A program made the position numbers and the translations under genes. The notes under the pieces are model-generated. The model did not search any database. It saw only the letters and a program-made list of their open reading frames with translations, and was not told the origin of the DNA. 64,000 bases of DNA from Gavia stellata (lineage: Eukaryota; Chordata; Aves; Gaviiformes; Gaviidae), in contig NC_082600.1 in assembly GCF_030936135.1 (NCBI RefSeq), positions 18,669,943-18,733,942 of the forward strand, read 5' to 3'. Below are positions 40,840 through 55,300 of this stretch, in pieces (the first letter of the stretch is position 1; each line of letters opens with the position of its first letter).

Positions 40840-43800
40840 GCCAGGGATGCTGCAATGGAGATGGCACGCTCACGGGCAGGGATCTCCTTGAGCACTTACC
40901 TCAGAAATGCAGAAAACTGGCGTTTCCCCTCTCTCATCCAGCAGAATATGTTTTCTAATTGCAAATCAAACACTAATTGTGAATCATTATGTTTTCTTGC
41001 CACTAAAGATATCAATGCAAACACTTTCAACAAGCTTCTTAATGTTTTAAATAGAGCAATTTAGGACTTAATTATTGCTTGAATTTGCATATAAATAATT
41101 AATCTCTATTCCAGGTTGCTGTGAGACACCAGTGTTAAGGTGCTATTTTCTTTGTAAGCTTTTGAGAAAACATACCAAGTACATTAACACAAGACTGGAG
41201 AAAGTGCTGCCTTTGATAACGTTCCTCTTCACTATGAATGCCAAAACAGACTCCTTTTCTGTGTGAATAAACCAACGTTCACTCTATGCCATTCCTCCAA
41301 GCCCAGATCTTTGCTATATCATATCAGGTATTTTGCTGCAATTGATTAATTACAGCTTTGGTAGCTATAGTGAATGATAACATCATTTTCTTATCAAAGA
41401 CCTTTATCAAACACAGCTGCTTGATTTTGCAGAACATCTGGAGCCCATCCACTTGCTGCCACAGAGCTCAGGCTCCTGATTGTGTCCTGCTCCAGTTTCT
41501 CTTTGGCATGCAATTTGCCTGATTTGAACTGAACATGCAAACATGAAAAGCTGCACATGCAACATCTGTCTGAAAAGAGTTAAATTCCAGCACAGGAAAG
41601 GTTAATTTTAGACGAAACACGCATTCATGCTTCTGATTCCTTGATTAGAGAAGCCTAAGTCATGGCACAAAAAGGTCATTCCTTCTCTTCTACTATCTTT
41701 TCTTTTCTCACAATAAGTCTCTTACATGAGATTTAACCTGTAGGACTTTTAACCGGTTCATTGGCAGAGTTTATTAATCGTAAATCAGCAGCTTTTGTTT
41801 TTTTCCTCTGACTTGAAAAAGTGTCTTTGTGCTCCCAGCCCAAGCTTTTTCCTCACCTTCATTTACTTACGCTCTGGATCTGTTCAACAGTCCACAATTC
41901 TCCCAGCTCCTTGAGCTGCCTGTAGCACTGGATACTTTCTCTGAGCAGCTTGCACTGACTCCTTGATGCACAAGCATTTAATTCAAGCGGTATTGGCAGG
42001 AAGCAACATTAGGCAGGGAGAGCTCGGGAGATTATTCCACTGTTTGTGGAATTCAGTGGTGGGGTCTGGTTCTGCCAGCAGCCCAACACGTACCGTATGA
42101 TACAGATTAAATTCTTGAGTGCATATCTGAAAGGAAACTATATGACTATGAGGATTATTTATACAAGTGCATGCACATGGATGCCTGTTAGAATAACGCA
42201 GTTAATTTTGGGAGCTACTATTCACCTCTTACAATTTCTGGTTTGCTGACATCTGTCTGCCTGTTTCCAAGTCAAGGCTTTCTAAACTCAAGCCATAGGG
42301 CACGATGGTAACATACAGAGGAAAGCAATTGAAATTCTAATGAATTCTCTGTATTATTGACAAAAATTGCCTTACAGTTTCATGGCTAAATACCTAGCAA
42401 CACATTCACGGCAAATCTTACAACGGGGCTGCAATCAGTCAGCAAAGAATGAGGGAAGCAAAGAAATCCATTCTCTGTGGTAAAACAACATCTCTCTCAT
42501 CTATACTGATGAGAAATTAGTAAGTTAATTACTGTGCAAGTCTGATTTCCCCTTTGTTAATGTTACCTGCAATCAAGGAATAGTCACTCTCTTTGTACAG
42601 GGTCTTGGTATACATACGGCTGACCCAGCACAATAAATAAAGCAAAGAGATCAAATATGAGCAAACCAAGGTGGCAAAGAAGGGCTTGTTCCCACACAGG
42701 GGCTTGTGATATTCACACAAAGCCCTCTCTCACAAAACGCCACATTTGGCACCGAGTACATTTAACGTACCCCAAATCTGGCACCTAATTGAACGTGTAC
42801 CAAGATCACCAGCATCTGAAAGAAATAGGCCTTTTCTAGGCTGCAGAATATCAAATAAAGAGTAGTCTTGCTCTTGTTACCCATCCTACCTCCCTCTGCA
42901 GCCTCCTCTGCCTGAGCAGCACCCACCCTCACCTGCGGTCTGCCAGCTGCTCCCCCCGAGTCTGCTGCCGGTCACCCCGGGGGGGACATCTCCTCTCACC
43001 CCCTTCCAGAAAGGTGGTGCGGTGCACGCTTGTCCTTCTGACCATAGCACATAAACTGAGCATAAATAAATAATAAATAATAAATAAATAATCTGATGCT
43101 CCCTATTAATTCTCTCATTTTTCAACTTTTTTATTCTTTCAAGGTGTATGCTTGGTACCTGGAGCAGTTTCAGCCCTAGCAGGAAGGACATGAAAAAGGA
43201 CTTTTCTTCAGCCACACAATTGCCTATTGTTCTCTCAAGACAGTGAGATACTGCAGCTGGGAGACAGATATTGCTATTTTCTGCAAGTTGTTATTATGGC
43301 CATTTATTTCTGGTGCTAGGCTACAGAGCACAGACAGATAGGCTCAGCATTTGCAAAATATTCTTTAAAACCCTAAATTACTTTGCTAGTCTCCAAAGTT
43401 GGGGTAGTTTAACTGCCCAGTATTATGATAGTCCCTCAAGAATATCCTCCCGCTACTTAAGATACAGGCTAACAGAAGCTTCTTGTTTGCTCTAAAGCCA
43501 TCTGTTCAGTAAAGCAACCTCCTGACACCATTAGGAGCTGCTTGTTGAAACGGTGTCCTTACGTCACCTTTGACCTGTAGCTGTGGCACACTTCGCAAAT
43601 TTATACAGACGATATCAGAGCCCAACATTGCTAATCTGAGGCAGGAAGTATATCTTACTGTTCAACTCAGAACTTGACATTTATATTCAGATAGATTCCA
43701 TCACACGGTCTTGTGTGTTCTTGCACTGCATCATGTGCAACTTACTAAAATGAATTATGGGGGCAAAACTCCAGTGTGTTTAAACATAAGCTTTAAGGAG

Positions 43801-45805
43801 TAGCTCTTTGTATTTCTTGTATAGCTCTCAAACAGTTTAACACCATAATAAAGGCTTTTCATACTCTTCTGTGCTTTAAAGAGAGCTTTAAAGGTGTTTA
43901 CATAAACTGGAGTATAGCCTTGAGTGGCACAGTAGCATTTGTTTCCTCATCCCATGTTACTCTCCACACTGAACGGCCCTTTGTCTGGCAAGGAATTGCG
44001 ACTATAAGCTGCCTACTTCCATTTTTTTTCCTAGGTGAAAACACAATGATTCACAATTTGGTTGCTAACGTTGCGCCTTTTTAAAATCAGAATATAATCA
44101 AGTACTCAAACAGCTGTGCCCTTCTTTTAGAAGTATTAAAAAACAAAAGGAAAATTAATAGATGGAAAAAGATGGGAACTGAAATCGCAACAAGAAAAGT
44201 ATGTTATACATCATTTTATGGACAAGGAATAAAACCAGAAACATCTTAGCAACGCACACAGAGGTCAAGAACACATGGCTGATGCTACTCCAGGGCACTG
44301 CACTAAAGACATTATTCTCAACTCTAAGACATCACAGGGCTCAACAGTAGCTGAGCCCAAACTGATACTGGAATACAAGAGCCTAGCTCAAAGGCAAAAG
44401 TCAGCAGGAGTTTTTCCGTCCTTACCCCTGTAAAATTGCTAGCATAAAATGTGGAAGAACACAAACTACGACAAAGGGTTCTAGAAGCACTGTAGTGGCT
44501 TAGTAAGTTACAAAAAAAAAATAAAATCGGTGGATGCAAAGAGGTGATCTCTACAAAAAAAAGAAAAATCAAAAAGGAAGGAAAATAGAAAAACAGAGAG
44601 AGAAAGGAAGCAAGACTAGATGTGCAGTTGGTGTGATGTCAGCAAAGCCATAAGGGGTTTATACCACTAAGAATGTTCCCCTCAAATTGTCACAGTATAC
44701 TGGAGTATCCAAAGATTCAGTGGTTTGGAAGTTTTAAATTAAAAAATTGCATGTGTACAGAAAAAGATTGAACAAAAGGACCTTATCTGAGCTCGCTCCT
44801 TCTATAGCAATCAGATGTCCCCAGGGTTCAAAAGCAGCTTTAATATCAGAATTGGAAAGAAAACAGGCAACGGGAATTAGGCAAAGCGCACCAAATGTGA
44901 CAGAGGGGAGGGACACAGCTTACAGTAAATGCTCTTTTATTACTTAGTTCATCAAAACTTTTCAGTTTTCTCTGCAAGATCTGAATCAGAGCAGCAGAAC
45001 AGTCATTTGTCTACTGTAACATTTCCATATGAGTTAGCATGACAGACTTCATGCACAGGACTAATTCTTAGTGCGTTCAAGTCACATGAAAACTGAACTG
45101 TATTCTTAAGAGCAGGAGTGACAAATTGCTTGTAGTCATCTTTTCATTACTCAGCTTTGAGCAACACACAAGAAAACAAATTTCTTGGGGAAAGAAAGCG
45201 ACCTTGTATTATTATGTATTGAGAATTCGTAATTACGGAATGCCACAGTCTAACAAAAGAACTATTACAGTAGGTTTGGTATTATGGGGTTTACGATAAG
45301 TATTTCATGAGGTTTGTTTATTAGTATGTTTGGTAAGTGTTTAGATATGAGAAGTTTTTTGATGTTTTGATAGATTTTCTATAGAAATAGTTCTAATTAG
45401 GTACCCAAAGCTTTAGAAAATAAGTATTTTGATGAATATAAGATCTGATTAAGACACATAGTAATGAGAGAGGTATAAGAAAATGCAGTTAAAATATATA
45501 AATTTCAAGTGCAAAAGGAAACACCATTATTTCTAAAGAGTTTGAACCTTCTTTCTCAAAACCACCTGTTTCTCTACTAAAGCTAAAATACCAGCCTTTA
45601 AATAGGCAGTGCCACTATTCAGCTGGTAGGGAAGATACATCTATTGCACTAGAAGTATAAAAGGTAAGAAGAATGCGTAATATTTTATTTTTCAACTTAT
45701 TTACAGAGAGATATTGCACCAATCCATTGTCCTTTTTTTAGTTTAACATGTTAAGGAAAAGCCTATTATTTACAAAGTTAAAAACAGAAGTGCAAAAGCA
45801 GACTG
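40840..45805. other. intergenic between CR1 fragment and GOLGA5 3' end
   Basis: No exon recognised. The DNA becomes clearly more AT-rich from about 43 kb on and stays so through the GOLGA5 introns. A short TAAA/TAA-rich tract is at about 43,063-43,092. Confidence 0.5.
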
Positions 45806-45809
45806 AAAG

Positions 45810-46233
45810 AAACCAGAAATAAACTTTATTTAAATTCCTAAGTACAGCTTATTGCCTGACCATAGCCCACATCCAGTAAGATCTAAAATAGTTTGTACCA
45901 TATCTATCTGTACTTTCAGAAATCCTGGCATTTCTCTGTAGGCGCGGCCCTTATCTTTTACACTAATCACCAGGAGGTCTATGTAAAAGGTAAAGGCTAA
46001 CCATAGCTTAACTTAATAGCTTTATTTCTCCAGGAATGTGACGCTCCTTTGGATAAATTGAAAAAGCTACATAGTATTATACATGTATTTGAAAAGTAGT
46101 GATAAATCAGGCATGATGGTTTTCATTCTTCCTAAAAACCATGAGGAAAAGTTTGCTGATATTTCAGGACTGATTATTCTAAAGACACTGCTAGTCCAAA
46201 TTACATTAGCACAGCATACGGGCCTGTCTCAGT
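45810..46233 (-). other. GOLGA5: GOLGA5 3' UTR with two candidate poly(A) signals
   Basis: After the stop codon the minus strand has an AATAAA at 46026-46021 and a second at 45830-45825. Use of the first would give a 3' UTR of about 220 nt, of the second about 420 nt. The choice is inference; transcript ends would settle it. Confidence 0.55.
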
Positions 46234-46314
46234 CTATCTGCCACTGGGACTATCATGATGCATTTCTGGGGTGTAGGTAAGTAGAACAATCATGACCCAG
46301 AGATGAAGCAACGC
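46234..46314 (-). CDS. GOLGA5: GOLGA5 exon 13, coding part and stop
   Basis: 81 coding nt, residues 711-736 and the TAG stop at 46236-46234. It encodes the rest of the membrane anchor (ALLHLWVMIVLLTYTP) and the short lumenal tail EMHHDSPSGR. The tail is the same length as the human EMHHDQPYGK (recalled) but differs at four of its last five residues. Acceptor TTTTCCAG. The 3' UTR follows on the low-coordinate side. Confidence 0.95.
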   Translation of the reverse strand, partial: ALLHLWVMIVLLTYTPEMHHDSPSGR

Positions 46315-49300
46315 CTGGAAAAAGAAAAGAAAGAATTAACTTATCAGCACTGACAATCATTGTTCACAGCAGCAGTAAACATGACAGCTCCCAGTGAGAG
46401 CTAATAAAACCTAGTTTTGTAGAAATATTTTGATTAAATATTTTTCGTATTCAGATACTCCTCTAAAAAAAGGAATTCTTATTTGCACAATGAAATGCTG
46501 AGTCAGATTCTGAAGAAACCATTTGCAGAAAATGAAAGATTTTACACAAACAGCAAAACTAAAGCAGCCTGGTTTCCTCCAGATTTATGTCCTCTGGCTT
46601 CTCTTTCCCTCCACGCCCCAGTAACTCCAGCTGTTCTCTCTGATATCCAGCCCCCAGCCAGTACATTATGCTATCTGCCTCAAGTCACTGGTAAGCCACT
46701 ACTCCTGTGCCAACTGGCTGATACCAGACTGCATAAAACAGCTGAGTTCTGCTTTCCTTACCAGAGGAACTGATTTGAGGCATTTTAATGAACTTTATAG
46801 GAATGTTAAGTCTCATTCAGATTTGGCTGAAATTATCGAATTAGAATAGAAATTGCTGGGGGTGCAACAAGGGAGATAACTGACAGAATACATAGGCCAT
46901 GTTTCCTTTAAAAAAAAAAATTAAAAAATCAAGTTACAATAGTCATAAGTCAAGGTTCAAGCTGAAAAAGGGTAACTGCCACTGACTGCCCAATATACAG
47001 CTCCTGTGCAACCACTATTGAGTTTCACTTCGGATAGCAGCTTAGGTGGTAGAAGTCTTCAGTGTTTTGGTAAAAAGCATTTTATTCATATATTGTTTAA
47101 GTCTAAGTCATGAACAGGAAGAAACAGAGAGGTTAGGAATTAAACAGCCCTGTTCCTTCCGTTACCTAATAGGCTGGGAAGAAGCAATTGCAGGGGCAAA
47201 CTGTAATTTCCTTTATTCATGTGCATCTGTCTACTTTATATCCTGAAATAGTGACAGCTGTTCTTGGAAACTCCGTTCAGAAGAATCATTACACCTTCTC
47301 AAACAACATTTTTTTTTTTTAAATTTCAAAGACTCAAAGGCTCAACTAGTGGAATATTTTCAAGCAGGGCAGACCACACACCTACCTTACCACAGGTCAC
47401 TTAAACTGACAGACATCTGCCCTCCAGTGGAAAACGGAGGAATTTAATTTTTATCAATTGCAAGTCTGGCAATCTCACCTAGTATGGATGAGCAACTTTC
47501 TACTATTTAAGTCTACCAAGAAAAACTTATCTTGCTACTTTTTCAGCTACTAAAGAAGTGTGATTATTAGTCACTGAACAAAAAGTGAAGTGCCAAATAT
47601 TAAAAAAAGCTGTAACATATCATTTTCCTAAATGCAGCGCACACAGGTGTGGTGGGTTAACCTTGGCAATAGGTCACTATTACTCTGTATTTTAGCACTA
47701 AAACTTTTACAGTCTTTTAAATGGTAGTTACACAAACGTCTTTAAGACTGCTATACTTAAAATTCCTGGGAAAAACTGAAAACTGCCAAGCAACATGACT
47801 CCAAAGTGCTGTTATGTAAGTACTATTTAGTCTGCTTTACAAAAAATATACATTGAGTTGTTAAAATTAATTATATAGCCTTTTGAACATCAAACATCTT
47901 GCAATTAAAGAAGTATTATATAAAACAGGCTATAGAAATCTTGCATTAAACTTCTTTCTTTTAAGAACGCTTACTCACCATGTAAATGATTACAAAGACT
48001 CTTGCTATGGGATACCGCCTTAGAAAGATTCCCAGCCGAATGCTACACAAGAGAAAAAAAAAATGCAGAATTTAGCACTGAGCAATAAATTCGTGTTCCT
48101 CTCATTCCAATCACCACAAACTCAAACATCAGCTGATGTTATACAGATGGCTTTGTTTAGGATTGAATTTTACTTCATGTATTCAAGACAATGGAGTGAG
48201 AAAATTAAGAATTCAGACCATAAACTATATTCTCCTAAGTTTTTCTGTTACATGCTAGGCTCATAGTTTGTGAAAAAGACCTAAGACTCAAGAATTGTAC
48301 AGGTATTTTAAAACTCACAAATATGGTATATATTTGTCAAATTTTGTTACTTAAGGAGCTGTCATGAATCTTTCAAAAAGATTTAAGCAACAAAAACCTT
48401 GGATTCCTTTGAAAAAAATGACAGATCGCTACCATTCTCGTATTTCATTAGATGAAAAAGACATGGGTTTTCCAAGTTTACTGCTACAGTGCTACAAAGC
48501 ATGCTGGCATTAGATGTGTGCTCAGTAACGTCAGTTAAGAAAACCCATGCGCATGCTGAAGTGAGTACGAAAGTGCCATATGACGTTCAGTATTAAAACA
48601 CCACATATAATAGGTCCCAATCATGGAAATCCTGATATTCTTCACAATGAAATTGAAATACCAAGGACTTTCTATTAAGGTATCTTGCTTTCAAAGCATT
48701 AACAAGGATTACCTAATTTTGGTTTCTATGGGTATTTGATTCAAGTTTTGGAGCAGACCTTTGTTGTGAACATTGACAATTAACCTAACTGCTCAGACAA
48801 GTCTTTTGCTGGATCCAGAATGATTTTTGTTTACTAATTCCTCAAACAGATTATCTTTCAAGGTAAACAGATGCAGTGGGTCAGAACCCAGAATCCTGTC
48901 TTCATCAGGATGCCTAAACAGGAGTAAAAGAATACATGTGATACTAAACCACTAATAGACTCTTACAGTGTTTATCACAGACACAGTCAAAACTTCTGAA
49001 AGTGAAAAAGGTAGAAGATGGTAGTGAAAAAGGTTAGGGGTTTTTGTACGTAGTTTAGTGATTCTTTTATATCAAAATTTAGAAGAGCGTTGTTTAAATA
49101 ATTAACTATAATTTGCAAAAGCCCAAGGATATTAGTATCATAGGAAAGCGCAAGTGAACTAGGTCGCTATTTAGTAATTTATACCATACTTCAGCTTAAT
49201 TATTTTTCACTTTTACCTTCATAGAAGCAATCCAACACAGAAGGTGCGCCACTTGAAAACAGCAAAAGGATTCCAGTAACTACAGAATGTATTCCCTTAG

Positions 49301-52300
49301 GACACTCTTACCTGAACTGATCTATACTACTGGCGGCTTTGCGAACTCTCCCATACATTCCTGCCATGTTAGTATCCATGTCACTAAAGAGGACAGGAAC
49401 ATTACGCATACGAGCACCTATTTGAAGGGAAAAAAGCAAAAAATCTCATTAGTCTAAAACCAGCTAAGTTGTTGTTTAACTAAAAAAAAAAAAAACAATA
49501 GTGTATAACAAAGATATATAAAAATAATATAAAAATAGTGATTAATCTGATTTGTTAGCACCGTTTTGCTAGGGGCAGAGGAGTGTGTTTTGAGGGCAGG
49601 AATCTTGATAAAGTTACAATCAACTCAAATATTTTAAAAATTTATTTTAGGTCACTAGATGGACAACTTGATATTCAATTCTATCATGTAATAACATTTC
49701 TATTATTAGGTGTATAAAATGATGGGTTTGATACTGTCACAGTTTCTCCATTTGCTTTTCTTTCTCATACAGTAAAACTTCGATAGCGTTTCTGATACTA
49801 ACCTGTATATTCCAAAAATTTCTACTTTATTTACATTTTTACTATATATCAACTTTACTAAAAAAAAATCCTCAGATAATGTTACCTTTGTGCAACTAAA
49901 CTTAAGCTTACTGAAGTTACTTAAAAACAAGCCAAAAGGAAATACATGTAAAATTTGCTAGTTCTCCTGCCTTATTTAAAAGCCTTTCATAAGCATAGAA
50001 ACAAAAGTCTGGATTGTCATTTCACACGTCTTAGTAATTGTCCATTGTGTTTAAAGTTACTTACCATATATACAAAATTAAAAACTTTTAACTTTGAAAG
50101 TAACATCTCAAAACCATGGATCAACTGCTGAGGTTCTCCTAGAGATACAGGATGATTGCTACACAGTACAGACAAACCAACCTCAGCTGAACCACCGTAT
50201 TTTAAGCTGCTTTTCAAGAAAAACAGAAAGCAAGGAGGAAATTGATTTCAACCAGAATTCTGATCAACTCTCAAAAGGAAGTATCCCATTCTTGCTCACC
50301 TCCCAAATCCTTTTTACAAGAGAAGACTTATATCCTGCTTCTGACATTCAGTTTAAACCCCAAAAGACAGATTTATTTGCACCTGTGACAGGATTTGTAA
50401 ATATGATTGTTCCAGTAGTGCCATAGTATTGAGAATTAAAGATGAAATTGGCTTTAAGTTTACTTAAAGTCATTTACACAGGAAAAGGAGCTTCTACTTA
50501 ACTATTTTTTATGATACTGGCTGCTGTTGAAAAGATCCCTGGCATAAGCTGCATATTTTCAGCATTTTTTTTTTCCTTATAAACTCAGACTTTCAGGGAA
50601 AGGCATTAGGAAAAATAAAAGCTTTACCTGCAGAAAGGACAGAGTTTTAAGTATTATATTTCCTTATTTACCTTCAGCACCATCAATGCCTGCCATATTA
50701 ATGGAAGGTCCATTAGTACTAGTGCCTTGGATAGCCTTCAGCTGTTGCTCAAGTCGTTCCAGTTGATAGGCAAGTGAGTTTTTCTCTGTGCTCAGGCTCT
50801 CCAACATGGTTTGCTTCTGAATTAGTGTTTCTGTCAGCTGATGAAGTCGATTTTCTAATTCTGTTTGACTACTACTACTGAGAGTCTTGTTTGTGAGCTA
50901 AAAAAAAGCAAAGAAAAAAAATCAGAGTAAGTTCAAAGTCTGACCAACTGCTTTATTACAAAACTCTTAAAAATCTAAGCCCTCCAAGAACCAAGTTACC
51001 CCATCGCAGAATTTTTATGGGATAGTACTTTCAAAATGATCACCAATGAGCACAATAAAGAAGAAACTTAATTTTGACAGGTGCTAAAACAAGATTTTAC
51101 ATGGCACAAGAAATTCTATTTAAAAATGTATTCCTATATTTTCCACCTATAATCAGATAAACATTTCTGTATGATTGCAAGTTTGATAAAAATCAATGCT
51201 ATGCCTCAGAGCTGTGTTTAAATGGTAGGCATGACAACAGCACGATAATCCAGTCTGGCTATCATACTTGCAACTTCACAAAACAAGTGAGTACGTAAAA
51301 TGTTTTCAAGCAAGGAAGGCAAAACTCTGTACAAACGGGGAGAATCTGATGCCATTCTACAGGAAAGCTTGAATGAAAATGGTGAAAATGCAGGATACGT
51401 TGCAGAAGAATTGAGGGGCACTGAGGCAGAAAACATGATTGTACTAGCAAATAGAAACTGCAAGGACAGCAAATGAAGACATGGATCATGTCATTCAATT
51501 TGCAGAAAATATTTAAAGCAAACGGGAATCTCCAGATTAGCCATATGTGCAATAGCTCATCTATTCACTACAATCTTGGACCTCAGCCACTCGTAGCATC
51601 ATATACCACAAAGATGTAGCTTTAATGATGAAAAAACAGAATCAGTAGGAACCAGAGGCAGTGAGATATCAAAAATACAAATTAGATGCAATGCACCAGG
51701 GCAGGTGCAGGTAGTCCTGAAGCCAGTATTACCAAAAGAATCATCCGCCAACAGGCTCAAGAAATTTGTATCACAACACAACAATTTCCAAATCCTCTGA
51801 CACTATAACTGTACAGCTGACCATAGTTGACTCCGGACTATCAATTTCTCTACATATAGACTACTTTTCATTATGCTAAGATAATTTACACAAAATTAGG
51901 CCTATGCCTTCATGCTGCCCAAGAAGACTGTGGGGGCTGACAAGTATCAGAAGGTTCCAAGAGGGATTAGATTGATTCAAGGAAAATATGTCCATAAACA
52001 TACTGGTGGGACTTAGTAGGTACTTAAATGCTATCGTCCCTAATTCAACTGCTGATGCTAAGCAAGTACAAGGGAGTGAAGAAAGCGACCAGGCTCACAT
52101 GGTGGCCCCATTGCCACTGTCCAAGACAGAAGAGTGGGCTAGATGGATCACTGAGTCTGTAGGACATTGCTTATGTTCAGTTAAAAGGATCTTTGCAGAA
52201 ATGATTATGACCTAAATCAAGCACCAATGCCTTTTTTTAGTTTTCAAAAAGAATGTTGATCCAGCACCACCCCATCAGGTCTAACTGGGACACAGGTTGA

Positions 52301-55300
52301 TTTCCCCCCCCCCCAAAGACAAAAGCACGTGCAATTATAAATTAGGCTATTTACTACTTCACGGTTCCCTTCTTGTACTCCCTCCACTCAAAACTCTTCT
52401 CTGTCTTGAAAACAAGTACAGTGTAACTCATTAGTAGAGCCTTTATGTTTCTTTCGTACAGTTTACTCAAAGTAATAGTTCTCATCACTGTTTTCATAAT
52501 TGAAGGTGATAAAGTTTTTTTTCTATACACACACAGAGTACCTGATTTCTGAGCTTCTGAATTTCTTCCTCTCTGTCTTTTATTCTGCTTTGCAAAGTAT
52601 TCTTTGTTCGATACAGCTCTTCTTCAGTATAATGGCGTTCCTATAAAATGTATCACAAATAAAAGATCTTATACATATATGTATTTTGAGAAACATTCTC
52701 TTATCTAGAGTTTCTCAGTAGAACACAAGAAGGCTGCAATCAAATATAAACTGAAATTTGATATTGGTTAAGCGTCTGGGTAGGATGGAGGAAAAAAAAT
52801 AAAAAAAGAGAGCTGAGTATGAAGACACAACCTGCAAGACTTATAAAATTCTTTTGTGGAGACTGACCTAATATAAATATTAATCCAGACTAGTTTACTA
52901 AAGACTCACACAATTTAATTGGGACCATGATTTAACTTTCTTATACTCTCACTATTTATTATATTGCTATCTTGAAACAATGTTGATAGAATGTCAATAA
53001 TGTAACTTAAACAATTAGGAAATACTCCAGAGGGGAATCTGTATTCCTAAAATAAACCCATCAATCTGAGATACCATTTTTTAAAAGTGTTTAAAAACCC
53101 TTGGCATATCTATCTATAATTCTGTATGACACAGATCTTCCTTCAAAGTTTAGAATAAATTAACATAACAGATGTGAAAGGAGAAGGAATATTAGAAAGG
53201 GACAACTTACTGAACAGCAAATCTAACCCTAAGTTTTGTTACTCCCATGATCTAGTGGTTATTTCAACTCTGACTTAAAGACCTGTCATGTTTATCTTTT
53301 AAATTAAGACAGTCTTCAAACCACTTATCACTTCAGCTGTCAGTTGCTACAGAAAACAGATAATCCTATTCTCCCTTCAAACCATCAGACGTACAAGAAA
53401 TAACACTTCTACTTATTTTCCATCTTCAGTCTCAGAAACCTTATGGCAACAGTTAAAGGAATTCCCAGATAGAACAGACCACAATTGCATTAAGTATCAA
53501 TGCACACAATTAAACTAAAAGCACATGTAAATGTGTGTCACCAGAAGGAATACATCAGTTTCTGTAATAACTGACACTGTCTTTTTTTTTTTTTAAATTC
53601 ACCTCACTTTTCTATATGTAGTACTGACTTAAAATATACCCCTCAGAAGGGCAGGTGTAACAAAATACAATCTACAATCTGCTTTGCTATAATAAACATC
53701 AGCTATCACATCAGCTATCCATTAAGAGCAGACCTCCACTTCTGCCTTTTAACTAGTTCAAGCTGCTAACATCTCATTAAAATGTAATTTCTGGAAGGAC
53801 AGATAATCCTATAAGATAAATTGTTCCTAGCAGATACAGTGTACTCTCCTGCTTCCCTCATTATTAATTTTGTTTACATGAGCTTTTTCTTACAGAGAAA
53901 ATTTTTAATAGGGTGCAAAGCATTTGCCTGATTTCTACTGAATAACAAGTTTGTTTACATGAAATATGAGTTTGCCTTTTTTCCCCTCTTTTTAGCACAA
54001 AACTGCTTAAATCAAGGGGGAATTTGCTTAAAAAGATGATACAATTTGACAAAATTCATTAATATAATTTTATCAGCAATTTGTCTTATAGAGCAGTTTG
54101 GAAGTAACAACATTTAGATTGAAAACTGAGTAACAAGTGGATTAAAAAAAAAAATCTGTGAATTGGTACTACAATAACATTGTTTTATGAGCTAAATCTC
54201 ACGTAGTAATTGAGCACAGGAAGTTCCAGACTAACCATTTTTAGTATTCGAGTTTCTTGATATAAGTAACAGTTACAAATGCTACTATATCCCTATTGTT
54301 TGATTGTTCCCCTGCTGAATAAAATTTAAGAACATGATCAATTTTGTGCACTCCCTAAGGTCATGTTTATTCTTTAATACATCAGCAAGATCTCTGTTTA
54401 TCAGGAGTATCCAGAAGGCCCTGTCCATTGCTTAGTACTGGTTGCGCTTTGTTTGGCCTAGCGACGTTCATCAAGCTTTTGGGGATTTCTTTGGAATACT
54501 AGACAAAAAATAACCCAAATATTGTATAAGCTACTCTCTTACTAAGCCAAATGCTTTACTGATGACACCACATGAGGCCTAAAATAAGACCAATCAGCTT
54601 TCAAGAATTCCTTACCTGTTTTTGTCGTTCTAGTTCAGCTTCTGCCTCTTGCTTGGCCGTTTTATGTGCTGCTATTTGCTCTTGTAGGTCTTGAAGCTGC
54701 TCTCTCACTGACTCAGCTTCACTCACCTGCTGAGCCTCCATATCCTGAAATGAACAGAAATTGTACCATTTCACTAACGTTCAAACAATACTGCAATCTG
54801 TCACAGGTAACAGAAATAAAGAGTTGTATCTGCAATATTGCTTCAAAGGAAAATGAAGGTGAGGGTGTATCGTATAAATGACATTTGGTAATTTTATACA
54901 CAATATTTTTACTAATATAGTAGTAAAATAAATGCATTTTGTGAACATGAGAAGTCTCCACTTTTTCCCTTCTACTGTCTACAGGTTAAAATTCTGTAAC
55001 GTAGGCTTGCGTGCAATTGCTGCGTTGAGCCAATGATGCCAGCAGATGACTTGGATTACAGATACTTCAAGGATTAGCAGCCCTTGCAGAACAGGATACA
55101 GGTGATTCTCCAGAAATCACCACGCTTGTTCAAAAAGAAATGCTTCCCTCAAAAGGAGCACACACTAGTGAAGGAAGAGAGAAATGGTATCTACAGTATT
55201 CCTCCCACATGACCTGAAGTGGTGAGAGAGAACATGGAAAGAAATTGGGTATCAATAAGCACTTGTCTCACCTTGAGCAAAAGCTGGCTTATTTTAATAC

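Noticed and set aside
47649..47670. TGTGGTGGGTTAACCTTGGC, similar to the start of a known avian LTR-type repeat
   Set aside because: Only about 20 bases fit; the sequence after it does not follow the element. Could be chance.
50094..50426. 110-codon open frame within GOLGA5 intron 10, plus strand
   Set aside because: Lies wholly in an intron, antisense to the gene, and resembles no known protein. No evidence that it is an exon.
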